Below, piece by piece: positions 24,798-34,554 of a stretch of 64,000 bases of DNA. This DNA is from Pseudomonas viridiflava. GTDB lineage: Bacteria; Pseudomonadota; Gammaproteobacteria; Pseudomonadales; Pseudomonadaceae. Below the pieces are notes generated by a model. The model was not told where the DNA came from. It saw nothing but the letters and a program-made list of their open reading frames with translations, and searched no databases. Numbering within the stretch: position 1 is the first letter of the stretch; every line of letters begins with the position of its first letter. The DNA is taken from contig NZ_UUIS01000001.1 of the NCBI RefSeq assembly GCF_900589395.1, positions 330,460 through 394,459 on the forward strand, written 5' to 3'. A program made the translations under genes and the position numbers.

Positions 24798-25501
24798 TAC
24801 TCCAACCCTTTGAGAGCGCTGCCAAACGCTGTCTGGTAAAAGTAGATGAACTTTTCCCAGTCGGGGGAATTGAATGACGAATGGCGACGCAATTGCTTGA
24901 TGTCATGCAAGGCTGCACGCCGAGCGGTCAGCCGCTGCCGGCCTTTTTCCAGGTCCAGCAAGGCCACGTGCGCAACGGCGTGCTCACCCTTACCGGTGAC
25001 CTTGACGAAAACATGCTTGATATAGAGGCAGCTGTGCTGCCAGCGCCCCCGGTGCATGCGCGCCAGGGTCTGCGCCAGAGTCTGAAGCAACTGGTCGTGC
25101 AGCGCTTCACCGTGGCGCTCGCGACCGCCGGCGGCATACCAGTCTTCGATCGGCTCGTAACCCACCAGGGCCTCGGTCACCAGCAGGGCGCGCCATTGCA
25201 TCTTCTCGTCGCGCCGGGCGCCACAGAAGACCGTTTGCGGCGCTCCAACGCCCAGGCGGCGCAAGCCTTCCAGTGCGTCTCGCTCACGCAATACCGTAGG
25301 CCGCCCGAACGGGTGCAGCACGCTGCGGTAGATATGACCGGTCTGGCGCTTTACATAAAGCAGGCGGCCGTCATCGCCCTGTACACGTTGCACCCCGCTT
25401 TCGCCACCACGGCGCAGGTTGGGCGGTTCGACCCACTCACCACGCGTGGCCCAGAAGTGTTCGAACTCGCTCTCTGACTCTGTCAGTACTGCCTGTCCCA
25501 T
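24797..25501 (-). CDS. inaA: InaA-type lipopolysaccharide-kinase-like protein
   Basis: 234 residues of the InaA/WaaP-RfaP kinase-like fold. A nucleotide-binding strand LLYVKRQTGH lies near 47-56. The catalytic loop region is MHRGRWQHSCLYIKHVF (about 148-164), and the LLDLEKGRQR segment (about 180-189) provides the metal-binding Asp. Such proteins are thought to phosphorylate a lipopolysaccharide core sugar or to act in related envelope modification. It is 15 bp downstream of a methyltransferase gene. In P. putida the equivalent orf222-inaA operon is a known ColR target. Confidence 0.85.
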   Translation of the reverse strand: MGQAVLTESESEFEHFWATRGEWVEPPNLRRGGESGVQRVQGDDGRLLYVKRQTGHIYRSVLHPFGRPTVLRERDALEGLRRLGVGAPQTVFCGARRDEKMQWRALLVTEALVGYEPIEDWYAAGGRERHGEALHDQLLQTLAQTLARMHRGRWQHSCLYIKHVFVKVTGKGEHAVAHVALLDLEKGRQRLTARRAALHDIKQLRRHSSFNSPDWEKFIYFYQTAFGSALKGLE

Positions 25502-25516
25502 GGTGCGTCATCCCGA

Positions 25517-26209
25517 TTACTTCTTGCGCAACAAATAAACACGCCACATTGCATACAGTGGCAGGAAATCCATCCGCTGCTGAACCCGGAAGCCGGCCTG
25601 TTCAAACTCGGCTTCGACCGTAGCGGCTGGTAACACAAAACGATTCTGGTAACTGTCCTCCCCATCGGCCTGTTCGCCGGAACGCTTGCGAGTGCGCTCC
25701 AGACGCTTGCGTTTCCAGGCCTTGAAGTTGCCATCTACCCATAACGAAACGATGACACTGTCACGGGTTACCCGCTGAAACTCCCGTAACAGAGCGATAC
25801 GATGTTCGGCCTGACCAATATGGTGCATCAGTCGCATGCAAAAGATGCTGTCCACTGCGCTGTCCGGCAGGTCGATGTCGAAAGCAGATGTCTGCAAGGG
25901 TTGTACCCGTTGCACGATGTCAGCAGGTTGAGCCTTGCAGGCGGTCCTGAGCATGTCGGCCGAATTGTCGGCGCCGATGATCAGGCGGTTGGGTTTTTCA
26001 GCCAGCAAAGGCCAGAAACGCCCTGCCCCACATGGCAAATCCAGCACCAGCCCCGGGTCACCTGCCAGGCGCAAGGCCTTGCGAGCCAGTTGTTCATCAC
26101 GCCGATGTGACAACTGACGCCACACTCCGTTCTGGTGTTTGCGCAAATACTGCTGCGCATGGTCGTTGTCGTATTTGCTGGAAAATTCCAGTTCGATGCG
26201 ATCGCTCAT
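25517..26209 (-). CDS. Class I SAM-dependent methyltransferase, ColR-regulon type
   Basis: 230 residues. The SAM-binding motif VLDLPCGAGRFWPLL is at about 55-69, the acidic end of strand 2 (IIGADNSADML) near 77-87, and the CMRLMHHIGQ segment near 123-132. The substrate is not known. Its position next to inaA and colRS makes a lipopolysaccharide or other envelope target likely. It is the first gene of an operon with inaA and the small secreted protein, and a ColR-like box lies about 70 bp upstream. Confidence 0.82.
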   Translation of the reverse strand: MSDRIELEFSSKYDNDHAQQYLRKHQNGVWRQLSHRRDEQLARKALRLAGDPGLVLDLPCGAGRFWPLLAEKPNRLIIGADNSADMLRTACKAQPADIVQRVQPLQTSAFDIDLPDSAVDSIFCMRLMHHIGQAEHRIALLREFQRVTRDSVIVSLWVDGNFKAWKRKRLERTRKRSGEQADGEDSYQNRFVLPAATVEAEFEQAGFRVQQRMDFLPLYAMWRVYLLRKK

Positions 26210-26276
26210 GTCGGCGTCTCCGATTCAGATGCCAGGCACAATAAGGAGGCCGGCGTCGTCTTCAGGTCATGCCAAT

Positions 26277-26293
26277 GTGAAAAAAATGTACGC
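26277..26293 (-). promoter_or_regulatory. Candidate ColR binding site
   Basis: On the minus strand the sequence reads CGTACATTTTTTTCAC. I recall the published P. putida ColR box as YYNASNNYTTTTTCAC; this site fits with one mismatch. It lies upstream of the methyltransferase-inaA operon, the expected ColR target, with a plausible distance to the start codon at 26209. Confidence 0.55.
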
Positions 26294-26403
26294 CATGAAA
26301 CGAGATGTTTCGATGAATTACAAGAAGTTACGGCTGTTTAAATTCTGTCGCCGATATATACGACACTTTGTCGACGCGCCTACCACCCAGACAGCAGGCC
26401 CGC

Positions 26404-27693
26404 TCAAGAGCGGGCCACTTCCAGGCTGACCTTGAACCGGCATCCGTGCGGCTCATTGGGCGTCAGGCTCACGGTCCAGCCCTGGTTGGCGCAGATGCGC
26501 TGCACCAGTGACAAGCCGAGCCCCAACCCTTCGCCACGCTGTTCATTACCCCGCACAAAAGGCTCGAACATCGCTTCGCGCTTTTCTTCGGGGATGCCCA
26601 CGCCGCTGTCTTCGACCACGAAACCTTGTGGCTGCAAAGTCAGGGCGATGAAACCACTGTCGGTGTAATGCAACGCATTGCGCAGCAGGTTACCCATGAC
26701 GGCCAGCAGGAAGGTCGCGTTGTAGCTGATATCAGGCGTCGGATCGTTCTCGCACGGCGTGTAGATCAACTGCAGCCCTTTGCTTTCGATGGGGCCGCGC
26801 CATTGGGCAACCAACTGCTCGGCAGCGCTGTTGAGGGTCGCCTTGGGGGTCATGGTGGGGTCTTCGCGCTGGGTACGGGCCAGCATCAGGAAGGTCTGCA
26901 CCAGATCGCGCATCTCTTCACAGGCCCGGGCAATACGCTCGACCTGGCGACGCGCACGCTGGTCCAGTGCCGGATTTTCCAACAGCAGTTCGCACGAGCT
27001 GGCCAGCACCATCAAGGGCGTGCGCAACTCGTGACTGACGTCACTGGTGAACATCCGCTCGCGGCTCAAGGCCTGCCGCAGGCGTCCCAGTGTCGCATCG
27101 AAGGCGACTGCCAGTTCGCCGACCTCATCGGCAGCGTAATCAGGCGCCAAGGGCGGCGCCAGGCCCAGCAACTGATCGCGGTGGCGGACCTGGCGCGCCA
27201 GGCGCGACACGGGCGCGATGACCCTGCGTGCCAGCACCCAGCCCAGAAACACGGCCAGCGCCAACGCCATGACAAACCCCACCAGCACCACTGCGAACAG
27301 CACACGCTCGCGCTCTTCAAAGTCGCTCTGGTCCTGTAACAGGGCGTAGTGGCGGCCTTCGACCACCTCGATCATTGCGTGGTACGACAACGGGCCGCGA
27401 AACACCTCATGAAAGCCGGGTTCCAGATGGCGTATGTCCTGAGGCAAGTCGAAATCGCCAGGACCGTTGCTGAAGTAGAACAACTGATCCTGCTTGGGCC
27501 GGTGGCTCCAGTCGCTGACGCTGTCGGCCAGCAACAGACGGTTGAGGTCGCCGCCCAGGCCGGCCGAGATGAGTTTTTCTTCAACCAGGTGAACCGTGGA
27601 AATGATGCCTACGGCAAAGGATCCGGCCACCAGTGCGCTCATCAGCGCAAAGGCGATGATGATTCGTTGTGCAAGACTTTGTTTAAACTCCAT
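26404..27693 (-). CDS. colS: Sensor histidine kinase ColS
   Basis: 429 residues. Transmembrane helices at 10-32 and 132-156 enclose a periplasmic loop of about 100 residues. A HAMP linker (157-209) leads to the H-box SDVSHELRTP with His221, then the N-box NLLRNALHYT and the G-boxes DSGVGI and GLGLGLSL. The loop holds His35, Glu38, Glu96, His105 and the Glu126-x-x-Glu129 pair, the residues I recall as metal-sensing in P. putida ColS, which responds to iron and zinc. ATG 27693 overlaps the colR end by 11 bp. Confidence 0.92.
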   Translation of the reverse strand: MEFKQSLAQRIIIAFALMSALVAGSFAVGIISTVHLVEEKLISAGLGGDLNRLLLADSVSDWSHRPKQDQLFYFSNGPGDFDLPQDIRHLEPGFHEVFRGPLSYHAMIEVVEGRHYALLQDQSDFEERERVLFAVVLVGFVMALALAVFLGWVLARRVIAPVSRLARQVRHRDQLLGLAPPLAPDYAADEVGELAVAFDATLGRLRQALSRERMFTSDVSHELRTPLMVLASSCELLLENPALDQRARRQVERIARACEEMRDLVQTFLMLARTQREDPTMTPKATLNSAAEQLVAQWRGPIESKGLQLIYTPCENDPTPDISYNATFLLAVMGNLLRNALHYTDSGFIALTLQPQGFVVEDSGVGIPEEKREAMFEPFVRGNEQRGEGLGLGLSLVQRICANQGWTVSLTPNEPHGCRFKVSLEVARS

Positions 27694-28366
27694 CCCGGCC
27701 CTCGGCCAAACGATAGCCCACGCCATGCACGGTGTGCAGCAGTGCCCTGGAGAACGGTTTGTCGATGACCTGGCGCAATTGGTGCACATGGCTGCGCAGG
27801 CTGTCGCTGTCCGGGCAATCGTCGCCCCACAGCGCTTCTTCAAGAATTTCGCGACGCAAGACATGCGGGCTCTTCTGCATCAGCACGGCCAGCAGCTTGA
27901 GCCCGACCGGGTTGAGCTTGAGCAATCGCCCCTCGCGGGTGACCTCCAGGGTGTCGAGGTCGTAGACCAGGTCGGCCACCTGCAGTGTCCGGCGCCCTCC
28001 ACCTTGCGCACGGCGCAGCACCGCTTCGATGCGCGCGGCCAGTTCCGATAGCGCGAACGGCTTGAGCAGGTAGTCATCGGCACCCGAGCGAAAGCCCTGC
28101 AGGCGATCATCGAGCTGGTCGCGCGCGGTGAGCATGATCACCGGCGTATCGCGCCGGGCATCTTCACGCAGGCGCTTGCACAGTGTGTACCCGTCGATAC
28201 CGGGCAGCATGATGTCCAGCACGATCAGGTCGTAATGTTCAGTGGCGGCCAGGTGCAGGCCGGACAGGCCGTCCTGAGCGCAATCGACGGTGTATCCCTT
28301 CATCCCCAGATAATCGGCCAGGTTCGCCAGAATATCGCGGTTGTCTTCAACCAGAAGGATTCGCAT
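27683..28366 (-). CDS. colR: Response regulator ColR
   Basis: 227 residues of the OmpR/PhoB class: receiver domain with phospho-acceptor Asp51 (LIVLDIMLPGIDG) and conserved Thr/Lys residues (MLTAR, LLKPFA), and a winged-helix output domain ending in SLRSHVHQLRQVIDK and TVHGVGYRLA. ColRS keeps membrane integrity and gives tolerance to metals, phenol and polymyxin in pseudomonads. The start ATG 28366 has a purine-rich AGAAGGATTCGC-like stretch downstream in coding, so the site was chosen by family start (MRILLVEDN). A short inverted-repeat element lies 33 bp upstream. Confidence 0.93.
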   Translation of the reverse strand: MRILLVEDNRDILANLADYLGMKGYTVDCAQDGLSGLHLAATEHYDLIVLDIMLPGIDGYTLCKRLREDARRDTPVIMLTARDQLDDRLQGFRSGADDYLLKPFALSELAARIEAVLRRAQGGGRRTLQVADLVYDLDTLEVTREGRLLKLNPVGLKLLAVLMQKSPHVLRREILEEALWGDDCPDSDSLRSHVHQLRQVIDKPFSRALLHTVHGVGYRLAEGRDGV

Positions 28367-28398
28367 GAGGCTCTCCGCAGGCAATAGGCTGGCGCAGC

Positions 28399-28454
28399 TT
28401 AGGGGCTGTTGACGTTGCAGTGCAAGCCGCAGCAATGGCTATGGCAACAGACCA
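28399..28454. repeat. Short inverted-repeat element related to the 18.3-kb MITE
   Basis: The sequence starting TTAGGGGCTGTTG (28399-28411) followed by ACGTTGCA matches the right terminal repeat of the 18305-18574 element at 19 of 21 positions. The opposite end, GGCAACAGACC (28443-28453), is a complementary copy. It looks like an internally deleted relative or a pair of abutting ends. Confidence 0.45.
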
Positions 28455-28489
28455 TCGCAGGCGCCATGCATTTCACCGCCCCTGAATGA

Positions 28490-28516
28490 AAGAACCCCGC
28501 ACGAGGCGGGGTTCTT
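28490..28516 (-). terminator. Intrinsic terminator after groEL
   Basis: AAGAACCCCGC - ACGAG - GCGGGGTTCTT, a perfect 11-bp stem 27 bp past the groEL stop. Confidence 0.88.
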
Positions 28517-28542
28517 CAGGTGACGCTTGAGGGTGAAGCGAC

Positions 28543-30198
<1,656 letters not shown>

Positions 30199-30238
30199 TT
30201 AAATACTGGGTAATCGCGGGAAATTGAGCGGGGAGGAC

Positions 30239-30532
30239 TCAGGCTTCGATGACAGCGAGGATTTCGTTCTCGCTCATCACCAGCAGGTCTTCGCCGTCTA
30301 CTTTCACGGTGTTGCTGCCGGAGTAAGGGCCAAATACCACTTTGTCACCCACTTTCACGGCCAGCGCACGGACTTCACCGTTGTCCAGAACACGGCCGGT
30401 ACCTACAGCAACGATTTCGCCACGGTTTGGCTTCTCGGCAGCCGAACCTGGCAGCACGATGCCACCGGCAGTTTTCGTTTCTTCTTCGCTGCGACGGATT
30501 ACGACGCGGTCATGCAGAGGACGAAGCTTCAT
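30239..30532 (-). CDS. groS: Co-chaperonin GroES (Hsp10)
   Basis: 97 residues starting [14 protein letters not shown], with the mobile-loop region ([14 protein letters not shown], 16-29) that docks to GroEL and the conserved VGDKVVFG segment. The in-frame extension up to 30682 lies in the promoter region and is not used. First gene of the groESL operon. Confidence 0.98.
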   Translation of the reverse strand: MKLRPLHDRVVIRRSEEETKTAGGIVLPGSAAEKPNRGEIVAVGTGRVLDNGEVRALAVKVGDKVVFGPYSGSNTVKVDGEDLLVMSENEILAVIEA

Positions 30533-30672
30533 TGTCGATCTCCTGATTTTGTTTATACGTCCGGTGAGCACACCGGCGGTTTGTTGAATTCCGGCCTGGC
30601 CGGGTACGGTTCGACGGGCGAACCGCAGAATACGGTCTGGCAACGAGCCAGAAACCTTGCGGTGACCCATAC

Positions 30673-30698
30673 ATAAGGGCACCCAAGGTGATTACAAG
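30673..30698 (-). promoter_or_regulatory. Sigma-32 heat-shock promoter of groESL
   Basis: On the minus strand CTTGTAA (30692-30698) and CCCTTAT (30673-30679) are separated by 12 bases. They match the RpoH consensus CTTGAAA and CCCCATNT well in both sequence and spacing and lie about 140 bp before groES. No CIRCE operator was seen. Confidence 0.7.
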
Positions 30699-30733
30699 TG
30701 CAGGACACGAAATTTTTTACATCGACTTCAAAC

Positions 30734-30761
30734 GCACACGGCACCCGAAGGTGCCGTGTGC
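30734..30761 (-). terminator. Hairpin after fxsA
   Basis: GCACACGGCACC - CGAA - GGTGCCGTGTGC, a perfect 12-bp stem just beyond the fxsA stop. The following T-run is poor, so it may be a transcript-stabilising hairpin as well as a terminator. Confidence 0.65.
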
Positions 30762-30775
30762 CCTGCAAGCGCCGG

Positions 30776-31276
30776 TCATTTGTCGCGGTGTTCGAACTCG
30801 CCTTCGATCACATCGGGCTTGCGGGTGGGCGCGTGAATCGCACCTGAAGGCTGGGGCTCGTGCGGCTGACGGGCATGTGGATGTGGCTGCAGGTCGTCGG
30901 CAAAAGCGCGCTGGCGCATGGCCTGGTCTTCGGCGCGCTGGCGCACCTTGGCGATCAACAGGCGGCGGGTGAATGGCAGCAGGCAGATCACGCCCAGGAT
31001 GTCGCTGAGAAAACCGGGCAACAGCAGCAGGCCGCCACCGACGGCCATCATCAGCCCTTCAAGCATCTGCTGGGCGGGCAACTGGCCACGCGCCAGGCTT
31101 TCACGGGCACTCAGGGCGGTGGCCAGGCCTGCCACGCGCATGATGAACAGACCGAGCATGGACGTCGCCAGCACCAGCAGGAATGTCCACAAAAAGCCGA
31201 TGGACATGCCGACCTTGACCAGGATGAACAGCTCGATCACTGGAAACAGGAGAAACAGCAGCAGAAAAACACGCAT
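30776..31276 (-). CDS. fxsA: FxsA family membrane protein
   Basis: 166 residues. Four hydrophobic stretches in the first 110 residues (MRVFLLLFLLFPVIELFIL, then IGFLWTFLLVLATSMLGLFI, then GLMMAVGGGLLLLPGF and DILGVICLLPF) match the FxsA/YtjA-type family. A His/Pro-rich cytoplasmic tail follows. FxsA of E. coli was named for suppressing phage F exclusion; its normal role is unclear. ATG 31276 has AGGAA at the right distance and is preferred to a TTG one codon upstream. Its place upstream of groESL is conserved in Pseudomonas. Confidence 0.87.
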   Translation of the reverse strand: MRVFLLLFLLFPVIELFILVKVGMSIGFLWTFLLVLATSMLGLFIMRVAGLATALSARESLARGQLPAQQMLEGLMMAVGGGLLLLPGFLSDILGVICLLPFTRRLLIAKVRQRAEDQAMRQRAFADDLQPHPHARQPHEPQPSGAIHAPTRKPDVIEGEFEHRDK

Positions 31277-31342
31277 CAAATCGATTCCTCTAAGGAAGAA
31301 CGTCTTCCAATAGACCCTATTTGCAGCCGGAAAGTCGTTAAA

Positions 31343-32074
31343 TCAAGTGCCGGATGCATCAGGGGTCGGCCATTGGCGGGCGCGGGCCAGATAAACCAAG
31401 GCTTCGCGGACCTGTATCGGAGTGTTGCAGGTTTCGCCAAATGGCAACCAGAACAAAGCCTGACCAATACGCAGATGCAGTCCTTCACTGTCGACGCCGA
31501 CCATTTGCGCCGGCTCGGTCTGTGGCAGACCGGCCAGTTGCACATAATGAGCAATGGCCTGGGCGTGATCCTGGTTCATGTGCTCGATCATGCCGGCTTC
31601 GCTGGTGCCGGCGAACGGGTTGGCCAGCGTGACATCATCAAGCCAGTGGATTGCACCAAACCCACCGATGTAGCGATACCGCACCGGTGTCAGGCGCCAG
31701 AAATCGAAATCGTGGGCGCTGTGGTAGTTCTGTGACTCGGGAAAGTACCGGTAGTAACGCTGGGCCGCTGCCGCGATGGAGTCTGGATCGGTGAGCTTGT
31801 GCCCTTCAGCCATCATCGTGATACGCCCCACGGCCTGGACATTGGCCGCCTCGCGTTCGCCCACCAGCAGCGAACACTTGGCGTCCTGCAGCAAGTTGTG
31901 GGTGTGCTGGGCGATGCGGCTGATCAGGATCAGTGGCATGCCCTGCCCGTCCAGGCAGTAAGGCACGACGGAGCCGAACGGAAAGCCGGGCATCGACTTG
32001 GAGTGTGTGGACAGGACGCCACGGTATTCGCGCAGCAACAGCTCGCGGGCCGATCGGGAGGCTTTGGCGCTCAT
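31343..32074 (-). CDS. HugZ-like pyridoxamine-phosphate-oxidase-fold protein with DUF2470 domain
   Basis: 243 residues. The first 150 residues form a split-barrel flavin-binding fold ([32 protein letters not shown] opening, with CSLLVGE strand). The C-terminal 80 residues, beginning [17 protein letters not shown], are a DUF2470 domain. Proteins of this arrangement include HugZ-type haem oxygenases and other haem-binding proteins, but the haem-degrading function is not assured here. Monocistronic, read away from the SDR gene. Confidence 0.8.
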   Translation of the reverse strand: MSAKASRSARELLLREYRGVLSTHSKSMPGFPFGSVVPYCLDGQGMPLILISRIAQHTHNLLQDAKCSLLVGEREAANVQAVGRITMMAEGHKLTDPDSIAAAAQRYYRYFPESQNYHSAHDFDFWRLTPVRYRYIGGFGAIHWLDDVTLANPFAGTSEAGMIEHMNQDHAQAIAHYVQLAGLPQTEPAQMVGVDSEGLHLRIGQALFWLPFGETCNTPIQVREALVYLARARQWPTPDASGT

Positions 32075-32184
32075 TGTGTTTCCTTATCAGGTTGAGTGGC
32101 CGGCCGGCACGTTGGCTCGACTGCTATACCTATCAGTGGCATGCCCGTCATGCCATCACTATGACTTGTTCAATGGGCACGTGT

Positions 32185-32943
32185 ATGGAATTGAAAGGCA
32201 AGTTAATCATTATTACCGGCGGATGCCAGGGTCTGGGCCTGGCGATGGCGCACAACCTGGCCGGTCGTGGGGCCAACCTGGCACTGCTGGACCTCGATCA
32301 GGACAAGCTCGATGCCGCGGTGGCCGTCTGCATGGCCCGGGGCGTCGAGGCTCGCGCCTACCTGTGCAATGTCACCGACGAGGGCCAGGTGGTCGAAACC
32401 ATTGCGCGCATTGCCGCCGACAGCGGCCCGATCCATGGTTTGATCAACAATGCCGGTATCCTGCGCGACGGCCTGCTGGTCAAGGTCAAAGATGGGCAGA
32501 TCAGCACCATGAGCCTGGCCCAATGGCAGTCGGTGATCGATGTCAACCTGACCGGCGTGTTCCTGTGCACCCGCGAGGTGGCCGCCACCATGGTCGAGCA
32601 GAAGAGCCAGGGCGCGATCATCAATATTTCGTCTATCTCGCGGGCCGGCAATATCGGCCAGACCAACTACGCCGCATCCAAGGCCGGTGTGGTCGCTGCC
32701 ACCGTGACCTGGGCACGGGAGCTTGCGCGCTACGGCATTCGCGTGGCGGCCGTGGCACCGGGGTTCATCGAAACGGAGATGACTGCCGGCATGAAACCCG
32801 AAGCGCTGGAGAAGATGACCTCGGCCATACCGCTCAAGCGCATGGGCACGCCCGAGGAAATTGCCCACGGCGTGGCGTTCATTCTGGAAAACGATTATTT
32901 CAGTGGCCGGGTGCTGGAGCTCGATGGCGCCATGCGCTTTTGA
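32185..32943 (+). CDS. Short-chain dehydrogenase/reductase (FabG-like)
   Basis: 252 residues, classical [11 protein letters not shown] cofactor motif at 11-18, NNAG at 88-91, catalytic Ser150, Tyr162 and Lys166 (YAASK), and the PGFIETEM segment near 192-199. Resembles 3-oxoacyl-ACP reductases, but the gene stands alone without fatty-acid synthesis partners, so the substrate is open. ATGs at 32161 and 32173 are in frame; 32185 (MELKGKL) agrees best with the family start. No clear ribosome-binding site precedes any of them. Confidence 0.83.
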   Translation: MELKGKLIIITGGCQGLGLAMAHNLAGRGANLALLDLDQDKLDAAVAVCMARGVEARAYLCNVTDEGQVVETIARIAADSGPIHGLINNAGILRDGLLVKVKDGQISTMSLAQWQSVIDVNLTGVFLCTREVAATMVEQKSQGAIINISSISRAGNIGQTNYAASKAGVVAATVTWARELARYGIRVAAVAPGFIETEMTAGMKPEALEKMTSAIPLKRMGTPEEIAHGVAFILENDYFSGRVLELDGAMRF

Positions 32944-32993
32944 AAGTGCGTGGCCTGACGGCTTGCCGTCAGGTCACATGCAGTCAGCAAGGC

Positions 32994-34001
32994 TTACCAG
33001 GTCACACCGAAGCCTGCGGTGTAGCGGGTCTTGTCGACGTCGCCGTCGTTGGAGCCACTGATGATGTCTTTCTCGGCCTTGAGGTTCAGCGAGGCCCAGT
33101 CGGTGACCTTGTAACGCAGGCCGACTTCGACATCCAAGGCATAATCAGCCACGCCGCTCAGTGGCTTGCCCAGTTCACCGTTGGTGAAGAACTCGAACTT
33201 CTTGCCCACCAGATAGCGGTTGTAGTCCCAGGTGCCGGCCACGGCGTAGAAATTTTCCTTCTGGCCGTTGGAGAACTGGTAATCGGTGCGGTTGAGCAAG
33301 GTGCCGACCTTGAAGGCACCCAGCTCGTCATCCCACAGCTGGTAACCGGGACCGGTACCAACCGTGCGCTCGCGGCTGAGGTCTTCAATCTTGTCGCGCT
33401 TGTAGTTGACGCGGCCGTCCCAGAAGAACTTGTCGGTCACGAAATAATCCAGCGAGTATTCGGCGCTCCAGTTATCGGTGCTGACCACGTCGTCCTGGCT
33501 TTCGCGGTTGTATTCGCCCTTGGCATTGTGGCGCCAGCGGTCATGGCGCGCCGAGGTCTTGAACGCCAGGTTGTAGTCGTCGGTATCGTTCTCGGCTTTC
33601 TGGAAGTCCACCGCGGCATCGATGTTGCCTTTCCAGACCAGGTCGGTGATCACCGGCTTCGGCTTGATGATCTGCTGGATACTGGCCAGCTCCACGGTCT
33701 TGGGTGCGTCGCCGTTGGCCAGCACCACCTTGCCCTCATCACTGGCTTGCAGCGACTTGGCGACTTCGCCAGTGTACTCGCCCTGCTTGACCAGCAGCGG
33801 ATCCTTGCTTTCCAGGGTCTTGACCTGCTTCCAGTCAAGTGCGATGGCACCACCGTAGTCGGTCTGCAACAACAGCTTGCCGCCGTCGAACATCTTGATC
33901 GTACCGCTCAGGCGATCGCCATTCTTCAGCCACACCGTGTCGGCGAGCAGGGGTGTGGAGGCGCAGGTTACAGCGAGGCACAGCAAGGTTCTGGACAACA
34001 T
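32994..34001 (-). CDS. DUF481 outer-membrane beta-barrel protein
   Basis: 335 residues. A signal peptide with cleavage near ADT (about residue 20) is followed by an SH3-like N-terminal region (DTVWLKNGDRLSGTI) and then a DUF481 barrel with alternating aromatic strands ending in the terminal Trp (ARYTAGFGVTW-like end). Related to YdiY of E. coli. Function unknown; such proteins are sometimes salt- or acid-induced. ATG 34001 is preferred to TTG 34007. Confidence 0.82.
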   Translation of the reverse strand: MLSRTLLCLAVTCASTPLLADTVWLKNGDRLSGTIKMFDGGKLLLQTDYGGAIALDWKQVKTLESKDPLLVKQGEYTGEVAKSLQASDEGKVVLANGDAPKTVELASIQQIIKPKPVITDLVWKGNIDAAVDFQKAENDTDDYNLAFKTSARHDRWRHNAKGEYNRESQDDVVSTDNWSAEYSLDYFVTDKFFWDGRVNYKRDKIEDLSRERTVGTGPGYQLWDDELGAFKVGTLLNRTDYQFSNGQKENFYAVAGTWDYNRYLVGKKFEFFTNGELGKPLSGVADYALDVEVGLRYKVTDWASLNLKAEKDIISGSNDGDVDKTRYTAGFGVTW

Positions 34002-34140
34002 AAGCAACGACCGGACTCTGGCAAAAATTCAGGCATTATCCGTCGGCAGCACTTCACAGGAACAGCCGCGGGACGCGACTACCAATGACCCACGGAATGT
34101 TCTGTAGTTCAAATCCCCACGGACCACGCGTCGTATAAAC

Positions 34141-34512
34141 ATGAACAAAACCCGTCCCGATGCTGTCGACGAATCCTGCGGGCTGTCGCCTGCCGAAATA
34201 CGCAAGGCCGCGCTGTACCTGACCTTGCATCAAGTGCCTGCCGGCCACGTCATCAGCTATGGCGAACTGGCACAACTGGCAGGGCTGGGCAGGGCCGCCC
34301 GCTGGGTCGGACGGACCCTCAGCCAGTTGCCCGAAGGCTCTACCCTGCCCTGGCATCGGGTACTGGGCGCCGGCGGACGGATCAGCCTGGCAGCCGGCAC
34401 CCCTTCAGGCGACGAGCAGCGTGCACGCTTGCGCGCCGAAGGCGTTACCGTCCGCAATAATCGTGTGGATATGCAGCGTCATGGCTGGCGTCCCATGCAG
34501 CACAGCGGTTAG
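34141..34512 (+). CDS. Alkyltransferase-like (ATL) DNA-binding protein
   Basis: 123 residues corresponding to the DNA-binding domain of O6-alkylguanine-DNA alkyltransferase. The active-site PCHRV is PWHRV here (70-74), so the alkyl-accepting cysteine is replaced by Trp71, the diagnostic change of ATL proteins. The helix-turn-helix with RAARWVGRTL (51-60) carrying the arginine finger is present. ATL proteins bind O6-alkylguanine and hand the lesion to nucleotide excision repair. It lies 42 bp before ampG, on the same strand. Confidence 0.88.
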   Translation: MNKTRPDAVDESCGLSPAEIRKAALYLTLHQVPAGHVISYGELAQLAGLGRAARWVGRTLSQLPEGSTLPWHRVLGAGGRISLAAGTPSGDEQRARLRAEGVTVRNNRVDMQRHGWRPMQHSG

Positions 34513-34554
34513 AGTGCGCCCTTTGTTTTCGTTACCTGAGGCAGTTCCCAGCTC

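Noticed and set aside
31998..34088. A 696-codon plus-strand frame across the SDR and DUF481 genes
   Set aside because: It runs out of frame through one real gene and antisense through another, and its translation changes character at the boundary.
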